A stretch of DNA of 64,000 nucleotides from Paratinospora sagittata. Its lineage: Eukaryota; Streptophyta; Magnoliopsida; Ranunculales; Menispermaceae. Positions 38,301 through 46,189 of this stretch are shown piece after piece; the stretch's first letter is position 1; the number at the start of each line of letters is the position of its first letter. The stretch lies in NCBI GenBank assembly GCA_035771175.1, contig CM069610.1:19252001-19316000 (forward strand). The letters are read 5' to 3'. The notes beneath the pieces were generated by a model. It was not told the DNA's origin. It saw only the letters and a program-made list of their open reading frames with translations, and did not search any database. The position numbers and the translations under genes are program-made.

Positions 38301-40161
38301 TTCATTTCTCTCTAAGCACAAACTTTCCAATAAAGAAAAACTATGGCTCCATCATCGCCGCCTTGGCCATCCTTCTTTTCGATCTCTTAAAATCATGTTT
38401 CCTTTTTTGTTTCAGTCTCTGAATGTTGAAGATTTTCACTGTGAAGTGTGTGAACTTGCGAAACACAAACGTATATCTTTTCCACTTAATAATGACAGAA
38501 GTTCAGATCCTTTTGATCTCATTCATAGTGATATTTGGGGTCCCTCTCCAATACCTAATGTTTCTGGAGCACGATGGTTTGTGTCCTTTATTGATGATTG
38601 TACTAGAGTCTCGTGGATATTCTTATTAAAACAAAAATCCGATGTGAGTTTTATTCTCCCTACCTTCCATAACATGATACACACCCAGTTTGGTGTTAAA
38701 ATCAAGAGATTTCGATCTGACAATGCTAGAGACTATTTTAATCAAACATTGACCAACTACTTCCAAACCGAGGGGATCATTCATGAATCATCCTATGTTT
38801 ATACACCACAACAAAATGGCGTTGCTGAAAGAAAAAACGGTCACCTACTTGATACAACCCGAGCCTTTTTATTTCAGAATAATATGCCTAAGTCCTATTG
38901 GGGGGAAGTTGTCCTTACTGCAACACATCTTATTAACCGTTTACCATCCCGGACCCTTGATTTCAAAAGTCCTATGGAAAAGCTACGTCAATTTTTATCC
39001 TAAGTTTAAAATCTCCAATAATCTTATACCTAAAATATTTAGGTGTGTTTCATTTGTCCATGTTCACCAACCCAACAGGAGAAAGTTGGACAATAGAGCT
39101 CTTAAGTGTGTTTTTGTCGGATACTCTTCTACTCAAAAGGGATATAAATGCTATCAACCGCCATCAAACAAATTCTTTGTCTCAGCAGATGTCACTTTCT
39201 GTGAACCTGAGCCTTATTTTTCCGCTCCTCCTCTTCCGGGAGAGAATGCCATCATAGAAGATAAGGATCGGAATTCCCTTGATAACCCTTTTGATCCTTT
39301 TGACCCCTTTACCCTCCAACAAACCAAACCTGAATCTCCTACACCCCCTGTACCCAATGACGAACTTAAGGATCGGATGACTGGACAAGTGTACTCAAGC
39401 AATAAAGCTGCAGCTCCTGAATCGATGCAAGCTCAAGAATCTGAACCAATATCTGAGAATGAGGTAACTGAACCGATGTAAGCTCAAGAATCTGAACCAA
39501 TCTCTGAGAATGAGGTAACAAATCTCAACAATACCAAACACTAAAAAAGAAGAGTTGAAAGTGTTAAACGAAGAAGAAGATTAATTGGCTTCAAAACAAA
39601 GATTTCACACAACCATTAAAGGGTTTCAAAGCTCTCTAACAATAATAGTAGCATCAATCTGTTTTTTCAATGCCATTAGAATAAAATCCACATCATAAAA
39701 AAGTTTTACAGCATTTGTTATCATTCCACAATGCACAAGCGGAAATTATGAAAATATCCTTATCCTCTAAAAAAAAGCAAAAACACTGAAAAAGAATATT
39801 GAAAGACCATAGTACACATTACTCATTTTCCCAACAATTCTTTTTATTCATGATTAATATAAAAAAGCATGTAGTTTGTTGAGATGACACTGTATACCCA
39901 ATTTCTCGTCATCAAAGACCTAAACTGTGAAGTATTTTACAATGTATTCTTAAAGGTGGGGTCCGTCAAGTTAAAATATGAAGAATCAAAGAACCGAATA
40001 CAAGTAAACAATAAAGAAAAGGAACAAACAAGAAACCGAAGAAGAATACCTGGTGGGGGGACTGAGGTAATCGCATTGCATATTGCACAACAAACATTTG
40101 CAGCTCCTCTAGGATAAAGAAGAACGCTCCTACACCCGTTACAGATGATCTGGCTCTGCAT
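10994..40161 (-). CDS. LSD1: LSD1-type zinc-finger protein, six coding exons
   Basis: Coding exons are 40161-40050, 16328-16215, 15405-15293, 11359-11288, 11181-11128 and 11035-10994, all with GT/AG introns and matching phases, giving 168 residues. Three zf-LSD1 fingers (CxxCRxxLMYPxGAxxVxCxxC) have cysteines at 7/10/25/28, 46/49/64/67 and 85/88/103/106. The tail [15 protein letters not shown] and the last exon (NVVVGVTS) match LSD1 rather than the shorter LOL proteins. Plant LSD1 is a zinc-finger regulator that restrains superoxide-dependent runaway cell death and interacts with transcription factors and metacaspase. An in-frame ATG at 40170 would add three residues if the acceptor is at GGAG instead of GGCAG. 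The second intron (16329-40049) is about 23.7 kb and packed with transposons; the last two are only about 100 bases. All key cysteines are kept, so the gene is probably functional if the long intron is spliced. The 3'UTR probably lies between about 10740 and 10993. Confidence 0.9.
11535..11690 (+). mobile_element. Possible tRNA-derived SINE in LSD1 intron
   Basis: tagctcaatg at 11549-11558 resembles a pol III box A, and ggttcaaagcc at 11593-11603 matches box B, with near-tRNA spacing between them. The 3' end and target duplications are not clear, so this could instead be a tRNA relic. Confidence 0.35.
12090..12170. mobile_element. Fragment related to the insertion at 29087-29979
   Basis: The blocks gtcgaattaaact, gaattaattc and attttcaag occur in the same order at 29900-29945. 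A short relic of that family sits here in LSD1 intron 4. Confidence 0.4.
12831..13042. mobile_element. PIF/Harbinger (Tourist-like) MITE
   Basis: A 212-base element is flanked by TTA at 12828-12830 and 13043-13045. The left end GGCCGTGTTTGGTATGT and the complement of the right end GGTTGCATTTGGTTTGT form an imperfect inverted repeat. The TTA duplication and GGNNNNNTTTGGT ends are the Tourist signature. It lies in LSD1 intron 4 and has no coding capacity. Confidence 0.75.
13043..15292. other. LSD1 intron sequence without a clear gene
   Basis: This is the exon-proximal remainder of the 3.9-kb intron between finger 3 and the next exon. The part at 14230-14500 has a stretch with a tataaata block followed by a CT-rich tract, somewhat like an LTR end, but no termini could be fixed. 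Short frames here do not resemble known families. Confidence 0.4.
17085..17850 (-). mobile_element. RTE-type LINE, 3' part, split by hAT insertion
   Basis: On the minus strand the sequence encodes the RT motif WCILFVDDI immediately left of the hAT insertion. It continues with decayed RTE-clade C-terminal segments such as [33 protein letters not shown] and [14 protein letters not shown]. Stops and frameshifts are frequent. The 5' continuation is at 21503-21813. The element is inactive and lies in the same orientation as LSD1 inside its long intron. Confidence 0.7.
18454..20940 (+). pseudogene. hAT transposase (BED, DUF659, dimerisation domain), inactivated
   Basis: A BED finger (CNYC then [10 protein letters not shown]) at 18520-18600 is cut by a SINE. 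DUF659 follows at 19180-19640, with [15 protein letters not shown] and [15 protein letters not shown] clear. The later domain begins with [14 protein letters not shown] at 20135, and the C-terminal dimerisation region ([10 protein letters not shown]) is near 20635-20670, interrupted by an AT-rich segment at 20385-20560. The family cuts and pastes DNA in the nucleus. The early frame has a stop at 18478-18480, later frames shift, and the usual Asp of the TDNA-like motif in DUF659 is Tyr here (QVITYGA). It cannot encode an active enzyme. Confidence 0.75.
18602..18812 (+). mobile_element. SINE inserted in the BED finger, with 17-bp target duplication
   Basis: The 17-base direct repeat aaaagcgcataagaacg occurs at 18585-18601 and 18813-18829, and removing the 211-base insert restores a continuous BED frame. 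The element starts with a box A-like block (tcgctggtaatggg) and has box B-like agttcgagcccc near 18676-18690. It ends in an A-rich tail. These are the marks of a tRNA-derived SINE moved by a LINE. Confidence 0.8.
21503..21813 (-). mobile_element. RTE-type LINE, 5' part, right of the hAT insertion
   Basis: The minus strand encodes [17 protein letters not shown], corresponding to the RTE reverse transcriptase segment that normally reads F-I-D-L. The catalytic Asp is therefore Asn here. GLHPGLA and LSMN follow, as expected just before the FADD motif found across the hAT insertion. It is bounded on the right by the T-run that marks the tail of the L1 element. Confidence 0.65.
21814..24430 (-). 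mobile_element. L1-type LINE, 5'-truncated, with poly(A) tail
   Basis: An 18-base T-run at 21814-21831 is the poly(A) tail on the minus strand. Reverse transcriptase motifs follow in order from the right: [60 protein letters not shown], and IQYADDCLF (catalytic YADD). Then come [10 protein letters not shown] and a zf-RVT domain ending [14 protein letters not shown] near 22040. The domain order is that of plant L1 ORF2. The endonuclease and ORF1 are missing, and the frame is broken near 22890, 23390, 23610 and 23980. It lies inside LSD1 intron 2 in LSD1 orientation. Confidence 0.9.
25008..25727. mobile_element. Non-autonomous hAT element (720 bp) with 8-bp target duplication
   Basis: The direct repeat ATATTACC at 25000-25007 and 25728-25735 flanks ends TAGGGGTAACAATT and, complemented, TAGGGGTGACAATTTGG. 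GGCC-rich subterminal repeats (GGCCCGGCCC type) lie just inside both ends, and the centre is very AT-rich. There is no coding capacity. Confidence 0.85.
25939..26480. repeat. Diverged tandem dimer of a ~300-bp unit
   Basis: The unit beginning gttaaagctcattttggccc at about 25936 recurs from about 26250 (gttgaagctcactttggtcc). Both copies then hold an aagatattg block, a gggcccc-type block, ttaaaggcag/caagt, a ctcattgg block and agagcac near their ends. Divergence is high. I do not recognise the family. Confidence 0.65.
26704..26845 (-). mobile_element. Au-type SINE
   Basis: On the minus strand the sequence runs from aggtcacagttttgtatcc (degenerate box B region) through ggtaaggctatgtacatcat and cttcccagactgc to tgcactagatatacccttt. 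This order matches the conserved body and end of plant Au SINEs. The 5' box A region is worn. It sits in LSD1 intron 2 in the same orientation as the gene. Confidence 0.7.
27302..28725 (-). mobile_element. Pack-MULE carrying a fragment of a host FHA-domain gene
   Basis: The exact 9-bp direct repeat gttaaaaac flanks the element at 27293-27301 and 28726-28734. Terminal inverted repeats are ~110 bases, both reading GCCAATGACATGATTACCCTT (with small end differences) and later CATTTGC.ATACTTTACTG. Inside the ends are palindromic blocks with ggcgtctttt/aaaagacgcc near 27464-27556 and 28545-28575. A 9-bp duplication with long ends is diagnostic of Mutator-like elements. There is no transposase. The core is gene sequence with an intron, which defines a Pack-MULE. 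Confidence 0.85.
27574..28522 (-). pseudogene. Captured fragment of a plant FHA-domain protein gene
   Basis: Exon A (about 28522-28311) encodes [15 protein letters not shown] and [11 protein letters not shown], then a Glu-rich run ending EKFQ at a splice donor. After an intron of about 434 bases (28310-27877), exon B (27876-27574) encodes [20 protein letters not shown] and [11 protein letters not shown], followed by a basic end KSSKKKGR and a stop. These motifs are those I know from a conserved plant protein with an N-terminal forkhead-associated domain, a phosphothreonine-binding fold. Only the end of the FHA domain and the following region are present. Reading frame and splice sites are intact, so a spliced transcript is possible. 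The family assignment rests on memory. Confidence 0.6.
29087..29979. mobile_element. Non-coding insertion in the right LTR of the TRIM-like element
   Basis: The direct repeat caagaag (eight bases with one mismatch) occurs at 29080-29086 and 29980-29986, where the left LTR copy has a single uninterrupted version. The insert is AT-rich, with TTCGA/TCGAA motifs repeated near both ends. Weak similarity between its ends and the 7-8 bp duplication suggest a hAT-like MITE. A related scrap is at 12090-12170. Confidence 0.55.
30293..30585 (-). pseudogene. N-terminal fragment resembling nucleoporin NUP54
   Basis: From an ATG at 30585 the frame reads [19 protein letters not shown], then [14 protein letters not shown] and a Gln run. 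After two in-frame stops and a frame change it reads [13 protein letters not shown]. Such FGTP/STPAF repeats followed by a QLTTQMA block are how I recall plant NUP54 beginning; NUP54 is an FG-repeat protein of the central nuclear pore channel. The copy ends where the TRIM-like element starts, and about 100 bases of upstream leader seem to be included, so it is a DNA-level fragment and not a retrocopy of a whole mRNA. It cannot make the protein. Confidence 0.5.
30590..31740. other. Intron DNA between the NUP54-like fragment and the LTR element ORF
   Basis: No recognisable gene. Around 31055-31330 a block like cgtcccatttcacatgaa recurs about three times at ~130-base spacing, in decayed form. 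Part of this stretch is probably the 3' end of the LTR element to the right, but no 3' LTR is visible. Confidence 0.4.
31741..32924 (-). pseudogene. ORF of a non-autonomous LTR element, broken by in-frame stops
   Basis: From an ATG at 32924 ([12 protein letters not shown]) one frame runs over 1 kb with about eight stops, all TGA or TAG, and almost no frameshift until near 31900. There the frame changes to one reading [18 protein letters not shown] and ending at a TAG at 31741. The central part ([18 protein letters not shown] and [13 protein letters not shown]) resembles the domain called putative plant transposon protein, which is found in non-autonomous retroelements and has no known enzyme activity. 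It lies downstream of the LTR and primer-binding site at 33.2-34.4 kb in the same orientation. Its role is unknown. Confidence 0.55.
33201..33217 (-). other. Primer-binding site of LTR element (tRNA-Met type)
   Basis: The minus strand reads TGGTATTAGAGCATGGT, seven bases inside the LTR end at 33225. It resembles the usual TGGTATCAGAGC site primed by tRNA-Met, with one change. Confidence 0.7.
33225..34396 (-). mobile_element. LTR (5' LTR of a minus-strand element)
   Basis: On the plus strand the repeat begins TGTCACACCCCGCC and ends GGGTGTTACA, inverted TGT/ACA ends. The same style of ends bounds the gypsy LTR at 58006-59391. A primer-binding site follows at once on the minus strand. The matching 3' LTR was not found to the left, so the element is truncated. 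It lies inside LSD1 intron 2 in LSD1 orientation. Confidence 0.7.
34704..35591. mobile_element. Mutator-like MITE (888 bp) with 9-bp target duplication
   Basis: The exact 9-bp repeat caattttct occurs at 34695-34703 and 35592-35600. The ends AGATTTTTGACAATTATAGG and, complemented, GGATTTTTGACAATTATAGG begin inverted repeats of about 100 bases that also share ATAGGCACCAAAAAATAC and AAACTAGGCAAGTTTTGGA. There is no coding capacity. A (TC)n run lies at 35323-35351. Confidence 0.9.
35800..35890 (-). mobile_element. Small relic of an L1-type LINE 3' end
   Basis: The minus strand reads [18 protein letters not shown], which resembles the end of the zf-RVT domain seen at 22040-22090. The plus strand shares an aaaattct.ttgtttct block with that site and with 8650. 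Nothing else of the element is recognisable. Confidence 0.35.
36705..36717 (+). other. Copia primer-binding site
   Basis: TGGTATCAGAGCC, the canonical initiator tRNA-Met complement of plant copia elements, starts on the base after the LTR end. Confidence 0.9.
37724..39480 (+). pseudogene. Copia polyprotein fragment: end of gag, protease, integrase
   Basis: The frame opens at the gag end ([14 protein letters not shown]) and meets a stop near 37846. It then runs through the aspartic protease motif [12 protein letters not shown] (37918), the pre-integrase zinc motif (HHRRLGHPS with CEVCELAKH) and the integrase core. The core triad is visible in [18 protein letters not shown] and [12 protein letters not shown] frameshift near 38980 leads into the integrase C-terminus, [16 protein letters not shown] and [18 protein letters not shown] stop after NEVTEPM at 39479 ends the frame inside a repeated [11 protein letters not shown] block. 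The family inserts cDNA into host DNA. With gag and RT absent it cannot move by itself. Confidence 0.85.
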
Positions 40162-40581
40162 AACTGCCATCTCCAAAGAATTATAAAATAAAATACAGGC
40201 CTTGCAAGTTTTACGAGTGGCAATAGTTATTTGCTAAAAATTAAACAACATCTCCACCACAAATGTATATGAAAAGATGTTCCAACAGGTGTGTTAGGTT
40301 TCAAGATTTTAATGTCAAATGATTGGTAAAGAGCTTTGATGCAAACAACGCATCAGATTTCTTTTCACCACAAATGCTACAATTGATTGCGAGGGTATTC
40401 CCAAAAAAGAAAAAAAAAGAAAAAGAAATAATAGATGAAATTTGCCATGAATTCTTGAAAGTTGATACAGAGACAAAATTCAAGAAAAGTAGAAACAAGA
40501 ACAATTCTTATATCCACGATCATCAAAACAAAAGCAATTTGATTTGAGGGGTGGAGAAAGAAAGATAATATATATACGTAC

Positions 40582-40700
40582 CTCACTGAATGAAACGAGA
40601 AGATTTTAGGACAAGAAACGATTTGAAGCCCTAGTTCTGTGTTCGAATTTCGAAAGTGGTATCTAATATCTCCTGCGCTTTGTAAAAATAATAAATGGAA
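40582..40700 (-). promoter_or_regulatory. LSD1 5'UTR exon and promoter edge
   Basis: The minus strand ends TTCAGTGAG followed by gtacgt, an ideal plant splice donor, about 420 bases upstream of the exon with the LSD1 start codon. LSD1 genes usually have a leader intron. The transcription start is not fixed; an AT-rich TATA-like stretch lies near 40690-40700. Confidence 0.55.
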
Positions 40701-41274
40701 GTTTCGGAGGTTGTAACTAGAATTTCTGTTTGGGCAAATGGAAAGTCATGAAAGAAGAAGCAAAGGAATGACACAGCATCGTTAAATTTGTCAAACCATG
40801 CGGGGCAAAGGGAAAGGATATTTCGACGATAGGACCCGGCGGTCTAACCTCTTTTTTCTTTGACAAAAAATTAAACCCAGGAAAGCGTTCAATTCTTCTC
40901 TCTGTTTTTTTTCTTGTTATCTTTATCTCCGATAAAAATAAAATAAAATAAATCTTGGACGCATGCAAGTGGGGTTAAATTTTAAAAAATAAATATAAAG
41001 AATAAAAAGTTAAAAAGTAAAAATAAATAGATAAATGACACAAAAAATTGACTATGCTATTGCAATTTGCAACAAATAGTGTCAACCATATTGGCGATGT
41101 ATGCAATATTATTATAACATGCCACAGAAGTTTTATGGAAAAAAAAAAACCATTAAAAAAAGTGGGAGCGCCCAAAATCACATATCTATAACAGATATGA
41201 ATAACAACATTGCTACCTCTCTAAGGTAGTGTTGACACGTGTCTCTTGTCTTCCCTTGTTGATCAACAACTTAT

Positions 41275-42015
41275 AGGTGGCTTTTGGTATGCAAAAATCT
41301 GAATCAAATTCTTAAGAAATTGATTCATAAAAATTTTAAGTTTAGAATGTAATATTACTATATTTAGTTACATATCAAAATTTTATATAATTTTTACTAT
41401 ATTTAGTAGTATACCGAAATTGTACATAAATAAAATATTTTTATTAAATATAAAAAATATTTTTATGAAAATAATAAAACTATTAATATTTAAATAATAA
41501 ATTATTTTTTATTAAAAATAATAAATTATTTTTTATTAAAAATAATTAAATTATTTTTTATTGAAAATAATTTAATTAAGTTTTCATTCAATATGTTATT
41601 TTTTATTAAAATATTACTTTTATTATTTAACAAGATCAAATCAAATAAAAGTCAAGTGTTACATCTAACCTATGGAAAATGCTCAAAATATATCAAATTC
41701 AAATAAAAGTTTCTTGAATTTTTATTATTTTTTTGAAAAACTAATACATGAATTAAAAAAGTCTTAATCATGATTTTTTCTTTCTTTCTTTTTTTCTTCT
41801 ATAAAAGGAAAATAAAAACTTTCCCACCCTAATCACTTTCTCCGGAAAGTGAATATCACTTATTTCAATGAGAATCACTTTCCTATTGTGGGTGAAAATC
41901 TTATTTTTTTGAAATTATTTTCCCACTCTCTAAAAAATGCAAAGAGTGAAACAATCATGAAAATTTTTAAGATTATTATTATTCCATCCTCCACATTACC
42001 CCATACTAAACACCC
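41275..42015. mobile_element. Possible AT-rich MITE upstream of LSD1
   Basis: The left edge GGTGGCTTTTGGTATG and the complement of the right edge GGGGTGTTTAGTATGG are loosely alike, and the interior is very AT-rich with repeated aaaattattttttatta blocks. No clear target duplication was found, so the call is weak. Confidence 0.3.
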
Positions 42016-42058
42016 CTTTACTTTAACATGCTTTAGTTAGCGCTAGTACAAGACACAT

Positions 42059-44123
42059 GTTATTCAAATTTTGACACATCTAGATATATATCTAATTTAC
42101 CCTCTTCTTATATTCATTTTAATCACCTATCTATCTTGTTGGACTCATTCAACAACTATAAGAAGCCAAAAACAAAAAAAACAAAAAAAAAAAAAAGAAG
42201 AAAAGAGAAGAAGTGAAGTGCCCTCTCAAACACTGCTTTCCATGCTACTCTATCTCTCACTTTCCGTGAGATTTAACTCATTATCTCTTTTTTTATATAA
42301 AAAGGGGGTTTTGGGGTGTGCTATACATAGAAAAATTTAAATAAATAAATAAATAAATAAAAATTGAGAAAGTTTTAGGGTAGAAAAAGGAGAAAAAGAG
42401 ATGTAAAGGAGGTATTATAAACCAAGGCTCGTGTTACCGAAATCGGTAAAAGTTGTAAAAAAACTCTCTTTGTAGTGGGATTTTTTATACTCTACAGAGT
42501 TGTGGATGTTTACCGCATAAAAGAAATATTTGGCTTATTTTTATTTCTCTACTTTTTGTATTCACACAAATTTTAATTTTCCTACACTTGGTATTTCTTT
42601 CCTAATTTTGTCATCGGGGAACAAATCAAGTTTTGGTATCAGAACCTTGTTTGGGTTATATTTTTTTATTTTTTGGTTTAAGTGCTATGAATGCAAGAGC
42701 TTCGATCCAAGGAGGAGAAAACTGTTCCAGTTGATCCTAAATTTGACAGAAAAAAAAGACAATAATATCAACTTCTCAAGAGCCATAGGGAATGTCCGTA
42801 AAAAAACTAATGGAAGCATGTGGAAAATGAAAAAACATGAAGATGGTGTTGGTAATTATGCAAAGCCTTGATGTTTGGTGATTATGCAAAGCCTTGATGT
42901 TTCAACTTAGAAGAAGAATCAATCAGGTTGTATCATCTAACATCTAGAGCGAAGTAAAGGTCATAGACATGGCTCAATTCAAATTGGAGGCGAAGATTGA
43001 TATTTCATCATGTTGTGAAGAATTGGATCCAAAGAAATTGGATGGGTGGTTGAAGTTCTCAAAGGTTACTTGAGCACCAAAGTTTACAGAAAGTAAGCGT
43101 TGTTAGGCTAAGGCTTGGAGAGCATGCTCTCACATGGTGGGAAGCAGGCGCCATATAGGTTTGGCCCCTCAACAATGAGTTTACTGTCACTACTTGGGCT
43201 TAGTTTGTGATTGCGGTTAGAAACCAATTCTACCCTATTGGTTATAAAGAATGACTATGAGAATGTTGCTAGTATTTGTGTCAAGGGAAAGGGCAGAGCG
43301 TGCAAGATTATACTTTTGACTTCAGAAAATAAGTTGTGGCACTAAATGTAAAGGAAGTTTATTTTCCAACCTTCAAATAGAGCTAGCTTTATTTCCTATT
43401 ATAGACATTGATAATGCTTGCAAAAAAAAGCTATGTACCTCGAGATGAAGAATAGTCCTATGAACAACTGGAAGCCTGAACACTCTTAAAAAAAATGCTC
43501 GTGGAAATGAATTTCAGAAAGGGGGAAAAAAACTCATGTTTTGGCACATAAAGGGAAGCAATACTTTGACAATTGCAAAAATGACTGACACTCTAAAGAA
43601 GGTTGTCAGAAACTACATTCGGAATTAAGGCCTAAGTGTTGGAAGGATTGAAGTAAAACGACAACAACTGCTTATGTCAACAAGTACACCAAAAAAGGAG
43701 GATGCTGCCAAAACTCATACTGCAATACCAAAATCCACAAAAGAAGAGCTCTTTTGGGTGCATGCGCATATTGGCATAACTCTAGTTATCGCCTTGTTAG
43801 ATAGTAGATCTCAACGAAACCTGATTCCAGAATAACTAGTGAAATAGTTATAAATGAAAACTTCATCACATCCTAAGCCTTATATCCTTTGGGATGGTTG
43901 AAGAAAGACTTGAAGTTACAGGTAAACACTTAATGTACCTTCAAGTTTGCTGTTAATGAGAAGTTTAATGATTGCGTGACATTATGCCAAATTATTTTTG
44001 TCCCTATGTATAAGACAAAGATGCCACCTTTTAAAGGAGAGAGAATGCATGGCAACTAGTTAAAAATGGAAAGGGTTTCCAAATTCAAGCATATAAGAAG
44101 AAAAAGAAGTTTCAACTTATAAT
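42059..44123 (+). mobile_element. Degenerate Ty3/gypsy element, LTR end to protease
   Basis: TGGTATCAGAACC at 42634-42646 is a primer-binding site. The bases before it (roughly 42059-42632, left edge uncertain) hold a TATA-like block and look like an LTR. Gag and protease relics follow. The element is then split by a solo LTR at 44124-45820, with possible continuation to about 46000. Confidence 0.55.
42970..44090 (+). pseudogene. Gypsy gag and protease relic
   Basis: Recognisable pieces in order are QFKLEAKIDIS, LDPKKLDGWLKF, NQFYPIGYKE and QGKGQSVQDYTFDFRK, the conserved core of plant gypsy capsid. Near 43770-43840 a protease relic reads LLDSRSQRNLIPE, where the active-site DSG is changed to DSR. 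Stops occur every few dozen codons and the frame changes several times, so it is long dead. Confidence 0.7.
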
Positions 44124-44627
44124 TGTTAGCCTAAGTGGTTTTCCACTTAACATTTTCCTAAGTGTTTTGATGCTAATAAACAATATACCATTTGGTGTTA
44201 ATATTTGAACTAAGTGTATTTTAGCACCTTAAGCAAAAAGAATAAGGAATACAAGATCAAAGATGAACTTCAAGCTCAAATCAAGACCAAAGACTCTTCC
44301 GAACATCATCTACAAATCTTGAAGATTTGAAGAAGAATGGAATTGAGAATGAGAGAGCATTGTAAGTCTAGAATTAAGATGTACTTTCTTTTATTCTCTA
44401 TTACTCAATCTTTTTCAAATCATGCATGCATATGATTTCACAAGTTTTCTATTTACAAAAGTGTTTTCCAAGTTATTGGTTGGACTAATTTTTGAAAAGC
44501 AAAACATTTTCATACTTGTTTTTATAAGTGTTTGCAAACTTAGTTTTCATGTTCCAAATGGTTTTCAAATGAAAAATCTTCAAAAACTAAGTGTTTTTCG
44601 AATAACCATGTCAAAGAAGCACCCTCT

Positions 44628-44835
44628 CTTGCATAGGAGCGAGCTCCTATTTGATTGGGAAAATATGGCATCTCTGTAGTGAGTAGAGAAGAGTGTTCCT
44701 TGAGAGGAAAGGCGTGAGAAGCGCGCTCCTTTAGGAGAGAAGGTGCTCCCTGGGAACAGACATAAATCTAGGTTTCTGTCCATGAGAAAAGTGTACTTCT
44801 GTGCTAGAAAAGTGCCCTCTTTGGGTTTGCAGAAT
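44628..44835. repeat. Hairpin series in the solo LTR
   Basis: Successive short inverted repeats include ATAGGAGC/GCTCCTAT, TTCCT/AGGAA, CTCCT/AGGAG and ACTTCT/AGAAAAGT with 2-10 base loops. Position within the LTR corresponds to the larger array at 47810-48480 in the related LTR. Confidence 0.6.
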
Positions 44836-45448
44836 CCCAACTGTCGAAAAATTTGAATTTCTGAGCACGCCAATGACCATATTTCTAAGTGTAACAGCTA
44901 GTAAATGTTCCCAATATATTTATACACCTGCCCTAGCCACTTTACACTTTAGAGAGAGCAAAACAAAATATTCAATCACATTCTCTAGTTTTTCTAAGTT
45001 TTCTGGTTTTCTTTGAGATTTCAAAATGAGAGAATGAGCCCTATACATAAAATATTTCTCTTCTCATTTTCAAAATACTCGAAAACTGTGATTGATCGGT
45101 GAAAAGCTTTCAAAGTGCGATTTTGAACTATTTTCCAAGACTTTCATTCATTCTTTCAAAAGGTCTCATTTGAGCAATATTGAGTCATAAAAAGGTAAAG
45201 GCTATAAGTGATATCTCTCTCTCTCTCATGAGCTTTAATATTTACACATCATGTATTTAATTTGTATGAGATTCATTGTACGTGTTCTATTTTTATAGAA
45301 CCAATTTCATCAGTGTAATATTTGTAATTAGTGTTTTGGTTTGTTTCAAGATTAAGATAACCAAGTCAAGTGAATTTGATTCACTTAAGATTCCTAGGTT
45401 GGAATTAAAGGTAGTTTCACCCTTTATCTTAAAAAGAGTCAAGTGATT

Positions 45449-45595
45449 CATCCTTAACCCTTGAAAAGGATATTCGATTATTCCTTATCCCGCAAAAGGA
45501 AGTTCATCCTTAGCCCGTAAAATGATAGGTTTGTCTTGAACCTTGAAAAAAACATTGTAACGATTTGGTTCACACCCTTGAAGTGAACCCAAGTA
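45449..45595. repeat. CCCGTAA-loop hairpin array in the solo LTR
   Basis: Units pair ATCCTT with AAGGAT and TTCCT with AGGAA around loops like aaccc or atcccgca. The array ends in GGTTCAC/GTGAACC, a perfect 7-bp stem. The related LTR has a matching array at 49501-49793. Confidence 0.65.
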
Positions 45596-46189
45596 TAGTG
45601 GAATCCTAGAGAAGGTCTCTTTAGGCGTGGAGTAGGAAATGGTTTTTCGAACCACGTAAAAATCCTTGTGTGCATTGTATTTATTTTCAACACTTTTCTT
45701 TATGCACCTTGAATTAATTTAAGTATATAACTTAATTAATTAAAGGATTTCTACTAAAGGCTTAGAATTTTTTAAAACTGGCCATTACACCCAATTCACC
45801 CTCCTCTTAAGTGTCCAACACTAATGATGCAACAATCTAAGCATCTGGTCAACGCTAGTTAGAAATTTGTTCTATTAATGATTAGGCAGAGTTGAGGAGA
45901 AAACTTTCAACTCTATGAATGTTGATCTAAGTAATTATAACAAAGATAAAAAAAAGGAGCGACGACAATTGTTGCATACTTTTTAAAATGTCATGCAAGA
46001 ACCCAAGGGGCTATAGCCGAGGAGGCAAGTAGAGCATGAGATGTTGGCTCAAATTTAAGTGCAAGAGGGGGGTGAATTGGGCTAGCAGGTTTTTAAAAGT
46101 AACCTTTTCACAAAGAAAGAGGCTACAACCCCTTACCTTTGCTGGCACCATTGATGCGGAGGAAACGTAGAAATGGCTTGATGAGTCGA

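Larger units (their letters stand above)
36420..39520 (+). mobile_element. Ty1/copia retrotransposon, gag-deleted and 3'-truncated
   Basis: A 285-base LTR (36420-36704) starts TGTTGAGATTTG and ends CTTAACA. It is followed directly by the primer-binding site TGGTATCAGAGCC at 36705-36717. Next comes a ~1 kb leader full of tcatcgtctt-like blocks, then protease and integrase coding sequence to about 39500. Reverse transcriptase, RNase H and the 3' LTR are missing. The element is antisense to LSD1, about 3.4 kb from exon 1 of its coding sequence. Confidence 0.85.
44124..45820 (+). mobile_element. Solo LTR, SIRE/Maximus-like copia
   Basis: The repeat starts TGTTAGCC and ends GTGTCCAACA. The 5-base flanks ATAAT and CTAAT differ at one position. 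The 3' end (cacccaattcaccctcctct) matches the end of the LTR at 47224-50700, and both share the gatttggttc region and hairpin repeats. No internal element sequence follows, so it is a solo LTR left by recombination, sitting inside a gypsy relic. Confidence 0.7.

Noticed and set aside
39937..40223. An independent small protein gene at the first zinc finger
   Set aside because: The open frame runs through a perfect splice donor after VPPP, and the remaining fingers lie in exons at 16.3-15.3 kb with matching phases, so this is only LSD1 exon 1 read through into its intron.
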